Shown piece after piece: positions 1 through 6,497 of a stretch of 8,361 bases of DNA (positions within the stretch are counted from its first letter, which is position 1; each line of letters starts with the position of its first letter). Below the pieces are notes generated by a model. It saw nothing but the letters and a program-made list of their open reading frames with translations, was not told the DNA's origin and searched no databases. The stretch comes from Holophagales bacterium UBA5066 (GTDB lineage Bacteria; Acidobacteriota; Thermoanaerobaculia; UBA5066), in the NCBI GenBank assembly GCA_002414905.1, contig DIAY01000086.1, forward strand, positions 1 to 8,361, in the 5' to 3' direction. The translations under genes and the position numbers were made by a program.

Positions 1-678
1 GCCGAGGGGAAGCGCCGACCGGGCCAGGACGCTGCTCGGAGACTCGTCCTCGCCCGGCACCCTGTCCATCGTGGCCTTCGGGCCGGCGATCTGGACGTCC
101 CGCACGCCGCTCTCGGTGACGCTCCGGATGGACCACCCTCCGCCGCGGAGGGCAGCGCCGTAGGTGATCCGGTACTCGGTGACGAGCTCCCCTTTCGGCG
201 TCGAGTAGAGAGACGGCCGCGGCCCGATGATGATCCGGCGCAGGGTTTTCGGGCTCTTCAGGACGACCGCTGGCGTCCAGGCGCCCCCCTTCTCCTCGAG
301 CCGGAGAATCCGGTGCTCGGTCGCTGACGCGGAGAGGAGGAAGAGCGTCCGCTCCTTCAGCGGGTGCCACGTGAGACCCTTCAGAGTCGTTCCCGCGGGG
401 GCCTTCCAGGCGACAGGAGCCGAGGGCTCGCCCATCCTCCAGAAGCGTAGGTCGTATCCCGAGGGGCTCCTGACCTCGAGAGCGACGAGGCTCCCCGCGG
501 GAGAGACCTCGTAGTCGACGACCGACTCCCCCGGCTCGAGCGCGAGCGAGACGGCGCCACCCGGGGAGGCCACCACGACCCTCTCGGGCGTGTCGAACGG
601 CGAGGGCTCGGTCTTCTCCTTCGAGAAGGCGAAAGCGGGGAGGAGCGCGAGCAGGACGAGTGCCTTGGCGTTCTTCAT
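1..678 (-). CDS. Secreted protein of unknown function, N-terminal 226 residues (probable beta-propeller)
   Basis: This is a partial gene: the start is present and the C-terminus runs off the left edge after 226 codons. Translation from the ATG at 678 begins MKNAKALVLLALLPAFAFSK, a typical signal peptide with a Lys-containing n-region, a Leu/Ala-rich core and a probable cleavage near residues 18-20, so the protein is probably exported. An AGGAA ribosome-binding site lies about 4 bases upstream of the ATG. After the signal, the chain is rich in short beta strands. At least two blade-like segments are visible, near residues 53-82 (containing DYEVSPAGSLVALEV) and 100-127 (containing LTWHPLKERTLFLL). 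These have the rhythm of WD40-like or DPP-IV-type propeller repeats. I see no catalytic motif in the visible part. It is separated from der by a repeat-rich spacer and probably has its own promoter. Signal peptide confidence is high; the propeller fold is an inference and the function is unknown. Confidence 0.8.
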   Translation of the reverse strand, partial: MKNAKALVLLALLPAFAFSKEKTEPSPFDTPERVVVASPGGAVSLALEPGESVVDYEVSPAGSLVALEVRSPSGYDLRFWRMGEPSAPVAWKAPAGTTLKGLTWHPLKERTLFLLSASATEHRILRLEEKGGAWTPAVVLKSPKTLRRIIIGPRPSLYSTPKGELVTEYRITYGAALRGGGWSIRSVTESGVRDVQIAGPKATMDRVPGEDESPSSVLARSALPLG

Positions 679-714
679 CGTCTTCCTGTACCCGTAATCA
701 TCTCTCACCGTGGA

Positions 715-780
715 GGGCCTTCGGCCCAGCCTGGGCGAACGAATACGGGCACCTCACGGCGCCCGGTTGCTCATTCGTTC
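715..780. repeat. Cluster of inverted repeats in the der / secreted-protein spacer
   Basis: The 118-bp spacer 679-796 holds three hairpin-capable elements packed end to end. GGGCC (715-719) pairs with GGCCC (723-727). GCCCAG (724-729) pairs with CTGGGC (731-736). GAACGAAT (737-744) pairs perfectly with ATTCGTTC (773-780) and encloses a second stem, CGGGC (746-750) with GCCCG (761-765). The first two elements share bases 724-727, so they cannot fold at the same time. On the minus strand these lie just after the der stop and before the secreted-protein start, so they could end or process the der transcript. No clear T-run follows on the minus strand, so a classical intrinsic terminator is not supported. 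No further gene is visible in this spacer. Confidence 0.5.
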
Positions 781-796
781 TTTCTGATGAAGGCCC

Positions 797-2191
797 CTAC
801 TTGCGTTTCCGCAACCGACGAGGATCGCTCAGGAGGCGCGGCGGGCCTTCGTCGTTTTTCCGGATGATGAGCTTCAGCGGGACACCCGCGAGGTCCCAGT
901 GCTCGCGGAGCCGATTCTGGAGAAATCGCTCGAAGGAGAAGTGGAGCGGCTCGTCGCGGTCGGAGAAGAGCCGGATGAGGGGAGGCTCGGAGGCGACCTG
1001 AACGGCGTAGCGGATCTTCAGCTCGCGCCCGGACTTGCCCTTGGGGAGCTGCGCCTCGAAGGCTCTTTTCAGGACGCGATTCAGCTCGCCCGTCGGGAAC
1101 TTCGTGGCCGACCGGCGCGCGACGGCGTCGGCCTCGGGAAGGAGTTTGTCGATCCCGAGCCCCGTCTTCGCCGAGACGGTCATGAAGGCTGCCCCGCGGG
1201 TGAAGATGAAACGGCGGCGGACTTCGTCGCGGAGGTTCTCCTGGGCCTTCTCGTCATCCGCGAGGAGGTCCCACTTGTTCGCGACGAGGATGAGGCCCCG
1301 GCGCGCCTCCTCGGCGTAGCCGGCGATGTGGGCGTCCTGCGCGGTGATCCCTTCCGACGCGTCGAAGATGATGATGGCCACACGCGCACGCTCCATCGCC
1401 TTGCGGGCGGCGACGACGGAGAGGAGCTCGGCCGAGTCGGTCGTCTTTCCCTTGCGCCGGATGCCCGCGGTGTCGACGAGGATGTAGCTCTTGCCGGCGC
1501 GCGTCAGGGCGACGTCGACGGGGTTGCGGGTGGTGCCGGCGATCTCGGAGACCATGACCCGGTCAGCGCCCAGTATCCGGTTGACGATCGACGACTTTCC
1601 GACGTTCGGGCGGCCGATGATGGCGACGGGAAGCCCCTCGACGCGAGTCTCGGGATCGAGGTCTTCGGGGAGGTGCTTCTCGAGCTCCTCGAGGAGCTCG
1701 TCGGTGCCGATGCCGTGGACGGCCGAGACGCCGAAGAGGTCGTCGAAGCCGAGCTCGTAGCCCTGCTCGAGCCCCTGCTCGGCTTCCTTTCGGTCGATCT
1801 TGTTCCAGGCGATGACGACGGGCTTGCCGAGGGCGCGCAGGCGGGAACCGATCCGCTGGTCCTCGGGGAGGACGCCGTCGGCCCCGTCGAGGACGAGGAC
1901 GATGAGGTCGGCATCGACCACGGCGTCGAGCGCCTTTTCGCTCGTCCAGGCGGCGAACCCGCCGGCCGCGTCGAGGTCGAGACCGCCGGTGTCGACGAGG
2001 CGCCACCGCCGTCCCGACTCGCTCACGAGGTCGAGGGAGAAGGAGTCGCGCGTCATGCCGGGCCGGTCGTGGACGAGCGCCTTGCGCGTGCCGGAGAGCC
2101 GGTTGAACAGGGCCGACTTGCCGACGTTCGGGCGGCCGACGAGGGCGACGGAGTAAATGTGGGGACCTCGCGGAGCCTTGGGCTTTGCCAT
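797..2191 (-). CDS. der: Der (EngA), double-GTPase ribosome biogenesis factor
   Basis: Der is an essential tandem GTPase that helps mature the 50S ribosomal subunit in the cytoplasm. The protein is 464 residues, within the usual 435-495 range. The first G domain shows GRPNVGKS (residues 19-26), PGMTRD (44-49), DTGG (67-70) and NKID (130-133). The second shows GRPNVGKS (193-200), GTTR (219-222), DTAG (240-243) and NKWD (305-308). A KH-like C-terminal domain follows from about residue 355, with the recognisable segment FERFLQNRLREHWDLAGVPL, and the tail ends in basic residues (RRLRKRK). The ATG at 2191 is chosen because the protein then starts about 12 residues before the first beta strand. It also overlaps the rnr stop by one base (TGATG), indicating translational coupling. 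The frame stays open further upstream, but that part is antisense-quality sequence inside rnr. One oddity is Asn223 after GTTR, where Asp is usual in this family. Confidence 0.97.
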   Translation of the reverse strand: MAKPKAPRGPHIYSVALVGRPNVGKSALFNRLSGTRKALVHDRPGMTRDSFSLDLVSESGRRWRLVDTGGLDLDAAGGFAAWTSEKALDAVVDADLIVLVLDGADGVLPEDQRIGSRLRALGKPVVIAWNKIDRKEAEQGLEQGYELGFDDLFGVSAVHGIGTDELLEELEKHLPEDLDPETRVEGLPVAIIGRPNVGKSSIVNRILGADRVMVSEIAGTTRNPVDVALTRAGKSYILVDTAGIRRKGKTTDSAELLSVVAARKAMERARVAIIIFDASEGITAQDAHIAGYAEEARRGLILVANKWDLLADDEKAQENLRDEVRRRFIFTRGAAFMTVSAKTGLGIDKLLPEADAVARRSATKFPTGELNRVLKRAFEAQLPKGKSGRELKIRYAVQVASEPPLIRLFSDRDEPLHFSFERFLQNRLREHWDLAGVPLKLIIRKNDEGPPRLLSDPRRLRKRK

Positions 2192-4530
2192 CAGCGGCGC
2201 CGTCCGCGGGGAGGGCCGCCGGAAGTCTTCCGTGGCGGTCCGGCCGCGCCCTTGCGAGCCGGCCCGCGCGGGCTCTTCTCCCCGCTCCGGGGCCCTCGTG
2301 GCGCCGGCCGCCGAGCGGCCGCGCGCTCGATGACGGCGGGGCGCGAGGTGCGCTGCAGAGCCGAGGCTCCCGCGAGCCGGAAATCGAGGAGACGCTTGTC
2401 GAAGTCGGCGCGGATCAGCTTGACCCGGAGATGGTCGCCGAGGCGGAAGACGCGGCCCGTCGAGGTGCCGACGAGGCGGTGCTCGACGTCCTCGTAGCGG
2501 TAGAAGTCGTCTTCGAGGGCGTCCATCGGGAGGAGGCCGTCGGCGTAGACCTCTTCGAGGGTGATGAAGAGACCGAAGGGGACGACGGCCGATACGTAGG
2601 CGTCGAACTCCTCCCCCACCCGCTTCGAGAGATAGACGAACTTCTTCCACGACTGCGCCTCGCGCTCGGCCGATTCGGCGCGCCGCTCCCTCTCGGAGCA
2701 GTGCGCGGAGGCGTCGGAGAGCCAGCGCTCCCGGCTCTCGGCCTCGGCCGTGGCCGGGGGCTTGTGAGAGGCGATCCACTCGCAGAGGGCCCGGTGGACA
2801 ACGAGGTCGGGGTAGCGGCGGATGGGCGAGGTGAAGTGGGCGTAGTAGGTGGCCGCGAGGGCGTAGTGGCCGCGACAGACAGGGGCGTAGAGGGCCTTTT
2901 TCTGCGCGCGCAGTACGAGGTCGGAGACGAAACGCTCCTCCGGCTTGCCCTCGGCCTGGTCGAGGATCGACTGGAAGACCGCCGGGCTGACGAGATCGTC
3001 GTCCGCGGGGAGGTCGTAGCCGAGAGGCTCGAGAACGGCGCGCAGATCGCCCAGCTTGCGGTCGTCGGGCTTGTCGTGGACGCGGTACATCGCCGGGGTC
3101 GGGACGAAGACGAGGTGCCGGGCGACGGCTTCGTTGGCCGCGAGCATGAGCTCCTCGATGAGCCGGTGCGCCTCGTTACGGACCGCCTTGACGATGGCGA
3201 CGACGTCGCCCGTCTCGCCGAGGACGAGGTCGGCATCGGGAAGGTCGAAGTCGAGCGAACCCCGGCCCCGGCGCATCCAGCGGAGCGCGAATGCGGCCTT
3301 GCGCGCCACGAGGAGCATGGGCCTCACCTCGGCAGGGACTTTCTCCTCGCCGGGCTCCTCGCCCTGGAAGAACGCCGCGACGCCGCTGTAGGTGAGGCGC
3401 GCCTTCGAGTGGATGACGCTCCGGTAGAACTCGGCCGCGATGGTTTCGCCCTTCGCATCGAGCGTGAGCTGGGCCGTGACGGTTCTCTTCTCCTCGCGGG
3501 GGCGCAGGGAGCAGAGGTCGTTGGAGAGGCGCTCGGGGAGCATCGGGATGGCACGGTCGGGGAAGTAGACCGAGGTCCCCCTCTCGAAGGCTTCGGCGTC
3601 GAGGGCCGAGCCGGGAGTGACGTAGTGCGAGACGTCGGCGATGTGGATGCCGAGGCGGAAACCGCCACCGGGGAGCTCCTCGGCCGAGATCGCGTCGTCG
3701 AAGTCGCGGGCGCTCTCGCCGTCGATGGTGACGACGCAGTCGCGGGTGAGGTCGCGGCGGGTCCGCCACTCGCCGTCCTGGATCGCGGCGACGGCTCGCT
3801 CCGACTCCTCGACCGACTCCCGCGTGAACGTCCGGGGAATTCCCCACTTGCGCGCCACGACCTCGACGTCGATTCCCGAGTCGCCCGGGAAGCCGATGAG
3901 CTCGATGACCTCGGCCTGGGCGAGACGGTGCTCGTCCGGCCACGCGGTGATGCGGGCGTCGACGTAGATGCCGTCCGGGGCGTTGAGGTCCTTGCCGTCG
4001 GGGACGCGCAGGAGGGCGTCGATCTTCGTGTCGTAGGGAACGATGACGGTGCCGTCGGGTCCGCGGGCGATCCGTCCGACGACGGTCTCTCGGCGCCTCA
4101 CGAGGACTTTCGTGACCGTGCCGGTCTGGGTCGGTCCGCGGAAGCCGGCTCGGGGCTTCGCCTTCTCGACGAGCACGAGGACGAAGTCGCCGTCGAGGGC
4201 CGAGCCCGCCCCGCCCCTCACGATGGGAAGGTCAGGGACGCCGCGCTCGCCCGAGAGGAGCCAGGCCCGGCCTTCGCCCCGGATGGCGATACGGCCAGCC
4301 GTGAGATTCGTGTACTGGATGAGGGAGAGCTTTTCGCCGCGGGTTCGGACGACGAGGCCCTTGCGCTCGAGGCCTTCGACCTCGGCGTGGAGAGCTTCGA
4401 GGGAGGATTCGTCGGGTGAGGCGCCGAGGATGTCCCTGGCGAGCTCGCGGAAGGAGAGGATGCGCCGCCCACGCGGCGAGAGGGCCGCGAGAACGCGGTT
4501 TTCGGGAGTTCCTGGAGTCTGAGCGGTCAA
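2191..4530 (-). CDS. rnr: RNase R, 3'-5' exoribonuclease (RNB family)
   Basis: RNase R degrades structured RNA processively from the 3' end in mRNA decay, rRNA quality control and trans-translation. The 779-residue protein has the full family layout. A winged-helix N-terminus (about 18-72) is followed by two cold-shock/OB domains (about 75-215) and the RNB catalytic domain (about 255-590). An S1 domain follows (about 635-715), and then a Pro/Arg/Lys/Gly-rich basic tail. All four metal-binding aspartates are present as D270, D276, D278 and D279 in DGESARDFDDAIS, matching the spacing in E. coli RNase II. The signature TSPIRRYPDLVVHRAL lies near 567-582. No ATG or GTG is available in frame near the N-terminus except an ATG inside the upstream tRNA gene. 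I therefore chose the TTG at 4530, which has AAGGA four bases upstream. The gene follows tRNA-Leu by 58 bases and overlaps der by one base, so rnr and der are probably co-transcribed. Confidence 0.96.
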   Translation of the reverse strand: MTAQTPGTPENRVLAALSPRGRRILSFRELARDILGASPDESSLEALHAEVEGLERKGLVVRTRGEKLSLIQYTNLTAGRIAIRGEGRAWLLSGERGVPDLPIVRGGAGSALDGDFVLVLVEKAKPRAGFRGPTQTGTVTKVLVRRRETVVGRIARGPDGTVIVPYDTKIDALLRVPDGKDLNAPDGIYVDARITAWPDEHRLAQAEVIELIGFPGDSGIDVEVVARKWGIPRTFTRESVEESERAVAAIQDGEWRTRRDLTRDCVVTIDGESARDFDDAISAEELPGGGFRLGIHIADVSHYVTPGSALDAEAFERGTSVYFPDRAIPMLPERLSNDLCSLRPREEKRTVTAQLTLDAKGETIAAEFYRSVIHSKARLTYSGVAAFFQGEEPGEEKVPAEVRPMLLVARKAAFALRWMRRGRGSLDFDLPDADLVLGETGDVVAIVKAVRNEAHRLIEELMLAANEAVARHLVFVPTPAMYRVHDKPDDRKLGDLRAVLEPLGYDLPADDDLVSPAVFQSILDQAEGKPEERFVSDLVLRAQKKALYAPVCRGHYALAATYYAHFTSPIRRYPDLVVHRALCEWIASHKPPATAEAESRERWLSDASAHCSERERRAESAEREAQSWKKFVYLSKRVGEEFDAYVSAVVPFGLFITLEEVYADGLLPMDALEDDFYRYEDVEHRLVGTSTGRVFRLGDHLRVKLIRADFDKRLLDFRLAGASALQRTSRPAVIERAAARRPAPRGPRSGEKSPRGPARKGAAGPPRKTSGGPPRGRRR

Positions 4531-4562
4531 TGGGTCCTTTCGGGGCGCCCCGCCGAGGCAGG

Positions 4563-4586
4563 CCTCCTCCGCACGAGGCGAGGAGG
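4563..4586 (-). other. Weak hairpin between tRNA-Leu and rnr
   Basis: A 7-bp perfect inverted repeat (4563-4569 with 4580-4586, loop of 10) sits just 3' of the tRNA. No T-run follows it on the minus strand, so it does not look like an intrinsic terminator. It may mark a processing site between the tRNA and the rnr message, or it may be chance in GC-rich DNA. It leaves the rnr-der pair plausibly dependent on the tRNA promoter. Confidence 0.25.
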
Positions 4587-4588
4587 GA

Positions 4589-4678
4589 TGGTGCGAAAGG
4601 GGGGACTCGAACCCCCACGGCTTGTTAAGAGCCACAAGGTCCTGAGCCTTGCGCGTCTACCAGTTCCGCCACTTTCGC
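4589..4678 (-). tRNA. tRNA-Leu (anticodon CAG), CCA end encoded
   Basis: The minus strand folds as a class II tRNA. The acceptor stem GCGAAAG (4678-4672) pairs with CTTTCGC (4599-4593), followed by discriminator A (4592) and a genomically encoded CCA (4591-4589). The D-arm region TGGCGGAACTGGTAGACGC is typical of bacterial tRNA-Leu. The anticodon arm CAAGG-CTCAGGA-CCTTG presents CAG, which reads the leucine codon CUG, very frequent in these genes. A long variable arm (TGGCTCTTAACAAGCCG) and a T arm with GGTTCGAGTCC complete the molecule. Mature length is 87 bases plus CCA. Discriminator A and the long variable arm both fit leucine identity. Confidence 0.97.
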
Positions 4679-4694
4679 ACGAGCGGGGAGCGGG

Positions 4695-4723
4695 AGGATA
4701 CGACGCGTCGGGAGGGACGTCAA
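4695..4723 (-). promoter_or_regulatory. Sigma70-type promoter for tRNA-Leu (and probably rnr-der)
   Basis: Read on the minus strand, TTGACG (4723-4718) and TATCCT (4700-4695) are separated by exactly 17 bases. They match the -35 and -10 consensus at five of six and four of six positions. Transcription would begin near 4688, about 10 bases before the tRNA 5' end, a normal leader for RNase P processing. The spacer contains a perfect 10-base palindrome, CGACGCGTCG (4701-4710). This could be an operator or chance. Confidence 0.6.
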
Positions 4724-4740
4724 ACAACGGAGGGCCTCCG
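4721..4740 (-). terminator. Candidate intrinsic terminator after the STAS gene
   Basis: On the minus strand, about 28 bases past the STAS stop, CGGAG-GCC-CTCCG (4740-4728) forms a short GC hairpin followed directly by TTGTTTG (4727-4721). The stem is only 5 bp and the U-tract is interrupted, so it would be weak. The position, between the end of the lipid/signalling operon and the tRNA promoter, is where a terminator is expected. Its tail overlaps the proposed -35 box of the next promoter. Confidence 0.4.
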
Positions 4741-4768
4741 AAACGCTGCGCCGGCGCGTTCCGCTCGC

Positions 4769-5110
4769 TCAACCCGCCAGGTACTCCAGCGCGGCCTGGT
4801 CGTCGGGAAAGGTGCGGATGAGGGTATCGAGTCTCGTCAGCTTGAGAAGCGCCAGGACCCTGTCCCTCGGCCGGACGATCGCCATCCGGCGGTCCTGCTC
4901 CTCGAAGCGCTGCAGGTAGCCGATGAGCTCTCCGAGGCCGGTGGAGTCGAGGGTGTCGATCTTCTCGAAGTCGAGGAGAACCGGCCCCTCGTCTTCCTCG
5001 AGGACCTTCTCGAGGAACCCGGAGAACTGCCGGGCGCTCTCCCCCATCTTGACGACTCCCTGGATCCTGAGGATCGTCGCGCCGTCACGCCGCTCGCGGA
5101 TGATGATCAC
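4769..5110 (-). CDS. STAS-domain protein, anti-sigma factor antagonist type
   Basis: This 113-residue protein is a single STAS domain. Such proteins (SpoIIAA/RsbV family) bind an anti-sigma kinase or similar partner and are switched off by phosphorylation of a serine at the start of helix 2. The motif DTLDSTGLGELIGYL occupies residues 52-66, with Ser56 in the phosphorylated position, so the switch looks intact. The first strand is near residues 10-20 (GATILRIQGVV) and a further core strand near 43-48 (PVLLDF). The GTG start at 5110 overlaps the stop of the PilZ gene as GTGA. No ATG is available before residue 22, deep in the fold. The ribosome-binding site is weak, so translation probably depends on coupling. 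No partner kinase, phosphatase or sigma factor is in the window. It could instead serve a partner-switching system that does not control a sigma factor. Confidence 0.88.
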   Translation of the reverse strand: MIIIRERRDGATILRIQGVVKMGESARQFSGFLEKVLEEDEGPVLLDFEKIDTLDSTGLGELIGYLQRFEEQDRRMAIVRPRDRVLALLKLTRLDTLIRTFPDDQAALEYLAG

Positions 5111-5820
5111 TTCGCGCCCCCGGCGGCTCGCTCGCGAGCGGAGACGAATCGCCCGATCCGGTCGCGATCGCGCGCGGAGAGCTCGAGAAAACGGAGCCCG
5201 AAGACGGGGCGGAACGAGGAAGCCTCGTAGGCCCGCCGCGCGACCTGTCCGCGGCTCCGTACGGAGTCCGGGTCTTCGGGGAGGAAGAACTCGACGTCCA
5301 CGACCCGGCCGACGTTCAGCTCGCCGTCTACCTCGGCCAGGAGGCCGTTCACGGAGACGTTGAGCGTCTTCCCGTGCACCGTCACGCCTTCCACCCGAAG
5401 CTCGTGGACCCGAAGCATCGTGTTCACCTCCCGGCGGGTGGCGACCTCGGTGAGACGGCGCACCTTGTCGAGCAGCTCGCCGTCGGGAAACGGAGCGAGA
5501 AGGAAGTCGTTGATGCCGGAGACGAGGCACTCCTCGAGGTGCGTCGAGCCGGACGGCACGACGACCATGATGGAGGTGGCCCGCCAGCGCGGGAGCGAGC
5601 GCAGATGCTGGGCCGCTCTCACGCCGCCCTCCGGGCCGAATCCCTCCTCGAGGACGACGAGGTCCGTCGCGGGCGAGGCCGGGAGCGCGTCGAGACCTTC
5701 GATGGTCGCGACCGGCGTGACGAGGAAGTCGCCGCGGGCGAGGACCTCCTCGCAGCGGGCGAGCAGGCCGTCGCGGCGTCCCGCGAGGATGACGTGACGG
5801 GGAGCCGGAGAGGACGTCAC
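5107..5820 (-). CDS. Degenerate receiver + PilZ domain protein
   Basis: The protein is 237 residues. Residues 8-122 have the alternating strand/helix pattern of a response-regulator receiver (HVILAG, TDLVVLEEGF, TSIMVVVPSG, GINDFLLAPF). The phosphorylation site is degenerate: there is no acidic pair after strand 1, the strand-3 segment reads LVVLEE rather than a clear phospho-acceptor Asp, and the conserved Lys near 108-110 is missing (LLAPF). It is probably a phosphorylation-independent pseudo-receiver. Residues about 129-226 look like a PilZ domain, with the (D/N)xSxxG motif as NVSVNG (154-159) and a late strand VFGLRFLEL. The preceding Arg motif is imperfect (RREVN at 129-133), so c-di-GMP binding is uncertain. 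The GTG start at 5820 overlaps the dehydratase stop as GTGA, and its own stop overlaps the STAS start the same way. It may relay a signal to the lipid pathway or to the STAS protein; that role is inferred. Confidence 0.85.
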   Translation of the reverse strand: MTSSPAPRHVILAGRRDGLLARCEEVLARGDFLVTPVATIEGLDALPASPATDLVVLEEGFGPEGGVRAAQHLRSLPRWRATSIMVVVPSGSTHLEECLVSGINDFLLAPFPDGELLDKVRRLTEVATRREVNTMLRVHELRVEGVTVHGKTLNVSVNGLLAEVDGELNVGRVVDVEFFLPEDPDSVRSRGQVARRAYEASSFRPVFGLRFLELSARDRDRIGRFVSARERAAGGAK

Positions 5821-6227
5821 GCCTCGATTCCCTTTTTCACCGTCACGGCTCCCGAGCAGACGCGCCGTCCTTCGGCGTCGGTCACCGTCCCCTCGAACCT
5901 CACGATCGGACCGAGGACGCCGACGACCCTCACGTCGACGCTGAGAACGTCGCCGCTCTCCGGCGTCCGGTCGAAGACGAAGTCGGAAACGCCCGCGAGG
6001 AAGCCGGTCCGGCCGATACCGGGGTCTCCGCCTTCGAGGAGAAGCGCCGACTGGGCGACGACCTCCACCAGGGTGAGCGGCGGGAGGAACCCGTCCGCAT
6101 CCGTCCGCCTTCCGTTCCCGGTGACGAGAGCGCGAACGCGCCCCTCGGCCGGCCCGCGCTTCTCGACCGTGCGCTCGACGAAGCGGAAGGGGTAGACGTG
6201 GGGAAGGTCCTCCCTGACGGGATTCAC
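5817..6227 (-). CDS. Hotdog-fold 3-hydroxyacyl-ACP dehydratase-like protein (FabZ/ApeP-like)
   Basis: This 136-residue protein has the hallmarks of a hotdog-fold thioester dehydratase acting on an ACP-bound 3-hydroxyacyl chain. It carries the N-terminal LPHVYPFRFVERTVE (8-22), equivalent to LPHRYPFLLVDRV of FabZ. It also has a central helix containing LVEVVAQSALLL (53-64), where Glu55 matches the FabZ catalytic Glu. The FabZ segment GHFPGxPxxPGVL, which supplies the catalytic His, is replaced by GFLPPLT (46-52). That shortened form recalls ApeP-like dehydratases of aryl-polyene clusters better than housekeeping FabZ. The GTG start at 6227 overlaps the ACP stop (GTGA) and has AAGG upstream. 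Direct adjacency to an ACP supports an ACP-linked substrate. It could be an active alternative dehydratase, a thioesterase, or a non-catalytic acyl binder. Confidence 0.85.
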   Translation of the reverse strand: MNPVREDLPHVYPFRFVERTVEKRGPAEGRVRALVTGNGRRTDADGFLPPLTLVEVVAQSALLLEGGDPGIGRTGFLAGVSDFVFDRTPESGDVLSVDVRVVGVLGPIVRFEGTVTDAEGRRVCSGAVTVKKGIEA

Positions 6228-6493
6228 GCGGCCTTCGTCTCGACGAACTCGCAGAGGGCATTCACGGAGGCGAAGGCCTTGACCCCCACCTCCTCGTCCT
6301 GGACCTTTATGCCGAACTCCTTCTCGATGCCGAGGACGAGCTCCAGCGCGTCGATCGAGTCGAGCCCGAGTCCGCCGGGGTCGTCTCCGAAGAGGGGGGC
6401 GTCGTCCTTGATGGACCCCGGCTCGACCTCCAGCTTCAGCTGCCGGACGATCAGCGCCTTGACGCGCCCTTTCATCTCTTCAACCTGCTCCAT
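6224..6493 (-). CDS. Acyl carrier protein
   Basis: The 89-residue protein is a classic small ACP that carries acyl intermediates on a phosphopantetheine arm. The attachment motif is GLDSIDALEL (43-52), with Ser46 as the modified residue. The DSI form and the segment GLGLDSIDALELVLGIEKEF resemble ACPs of secondary fatty-acid or aryl-polyene-type clusters more than housekeeping AcpP, which has DSL. The rest is acidic and predicted four-helical, as in the family. The ATG at 6493 has a strong AAGGAGG ribosome-binding site (6504-6498) five bases upstream. This is the only gene of the operon to begin after a real gap. High ACP expression relative to the enzymes would fit that, but it is inferred. 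Confidence 0.95.
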   Translation of the reverse strand: MEQVEEMKGRVKALIVRQLKLEVEPGSIKDDAPLFGDDPGGLGLDSIDALELVLGIEKEFGIKVQDEEVGVKAFASVNALCEFVETKAA

Positions 6494-6497
6494 TACG

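Noticed and set aside
660..1001. Small plus-strand open frame across the der / secreted-protein spacer
   Set aside because: It runs through the inverted repeats into antisense of der. It has no ribosome-binding site and no recognisable composition.
899..2497. Long open frame on the plus strand opposite der (532 codons)
   Set aside because: It is antisense to a full-length Der with every G motif intact. Its product is a low-complexity Asp/Glu/Val/Arg string, as expected from complementing GC-rich codons.
2192..2779. 196-residue N-terminal extension of Der
   Set aside because: The frame is open but lies inside rnr in another frame. The translation is Arg/Pro-rich nonsense, while the ATG at 2191 gives a normal Der.
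2185..4419. Long open frame on the plus strand opposite rnr (744 codons)
   Set aside because: It is the antisense shadow of RNase R, with biased composition, no domain and no ribosome-binding site.
4531..4635. RNase R starting at the ATG at 4635
   Set aside because: That ATG lies inside tRNA-Leu, and the first residues are translated tRNA sequence.
5111..5530. Longer STAS protein starting upstream
   Set aside because: The extension overlaps the receiver-PilZ gene in another frame and is Arg-rich without domain features. The GTG at 5110 gives a complete STAS domain and an overlap matching its neighbours.
5821..6261. Longer receiver-PilZ protein starting upstream
   Set aside because: The extra part overlaps the dehydratase gene and has shadow-frame composition. 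The GTG at 5820 starts just before the receiver's first strand.
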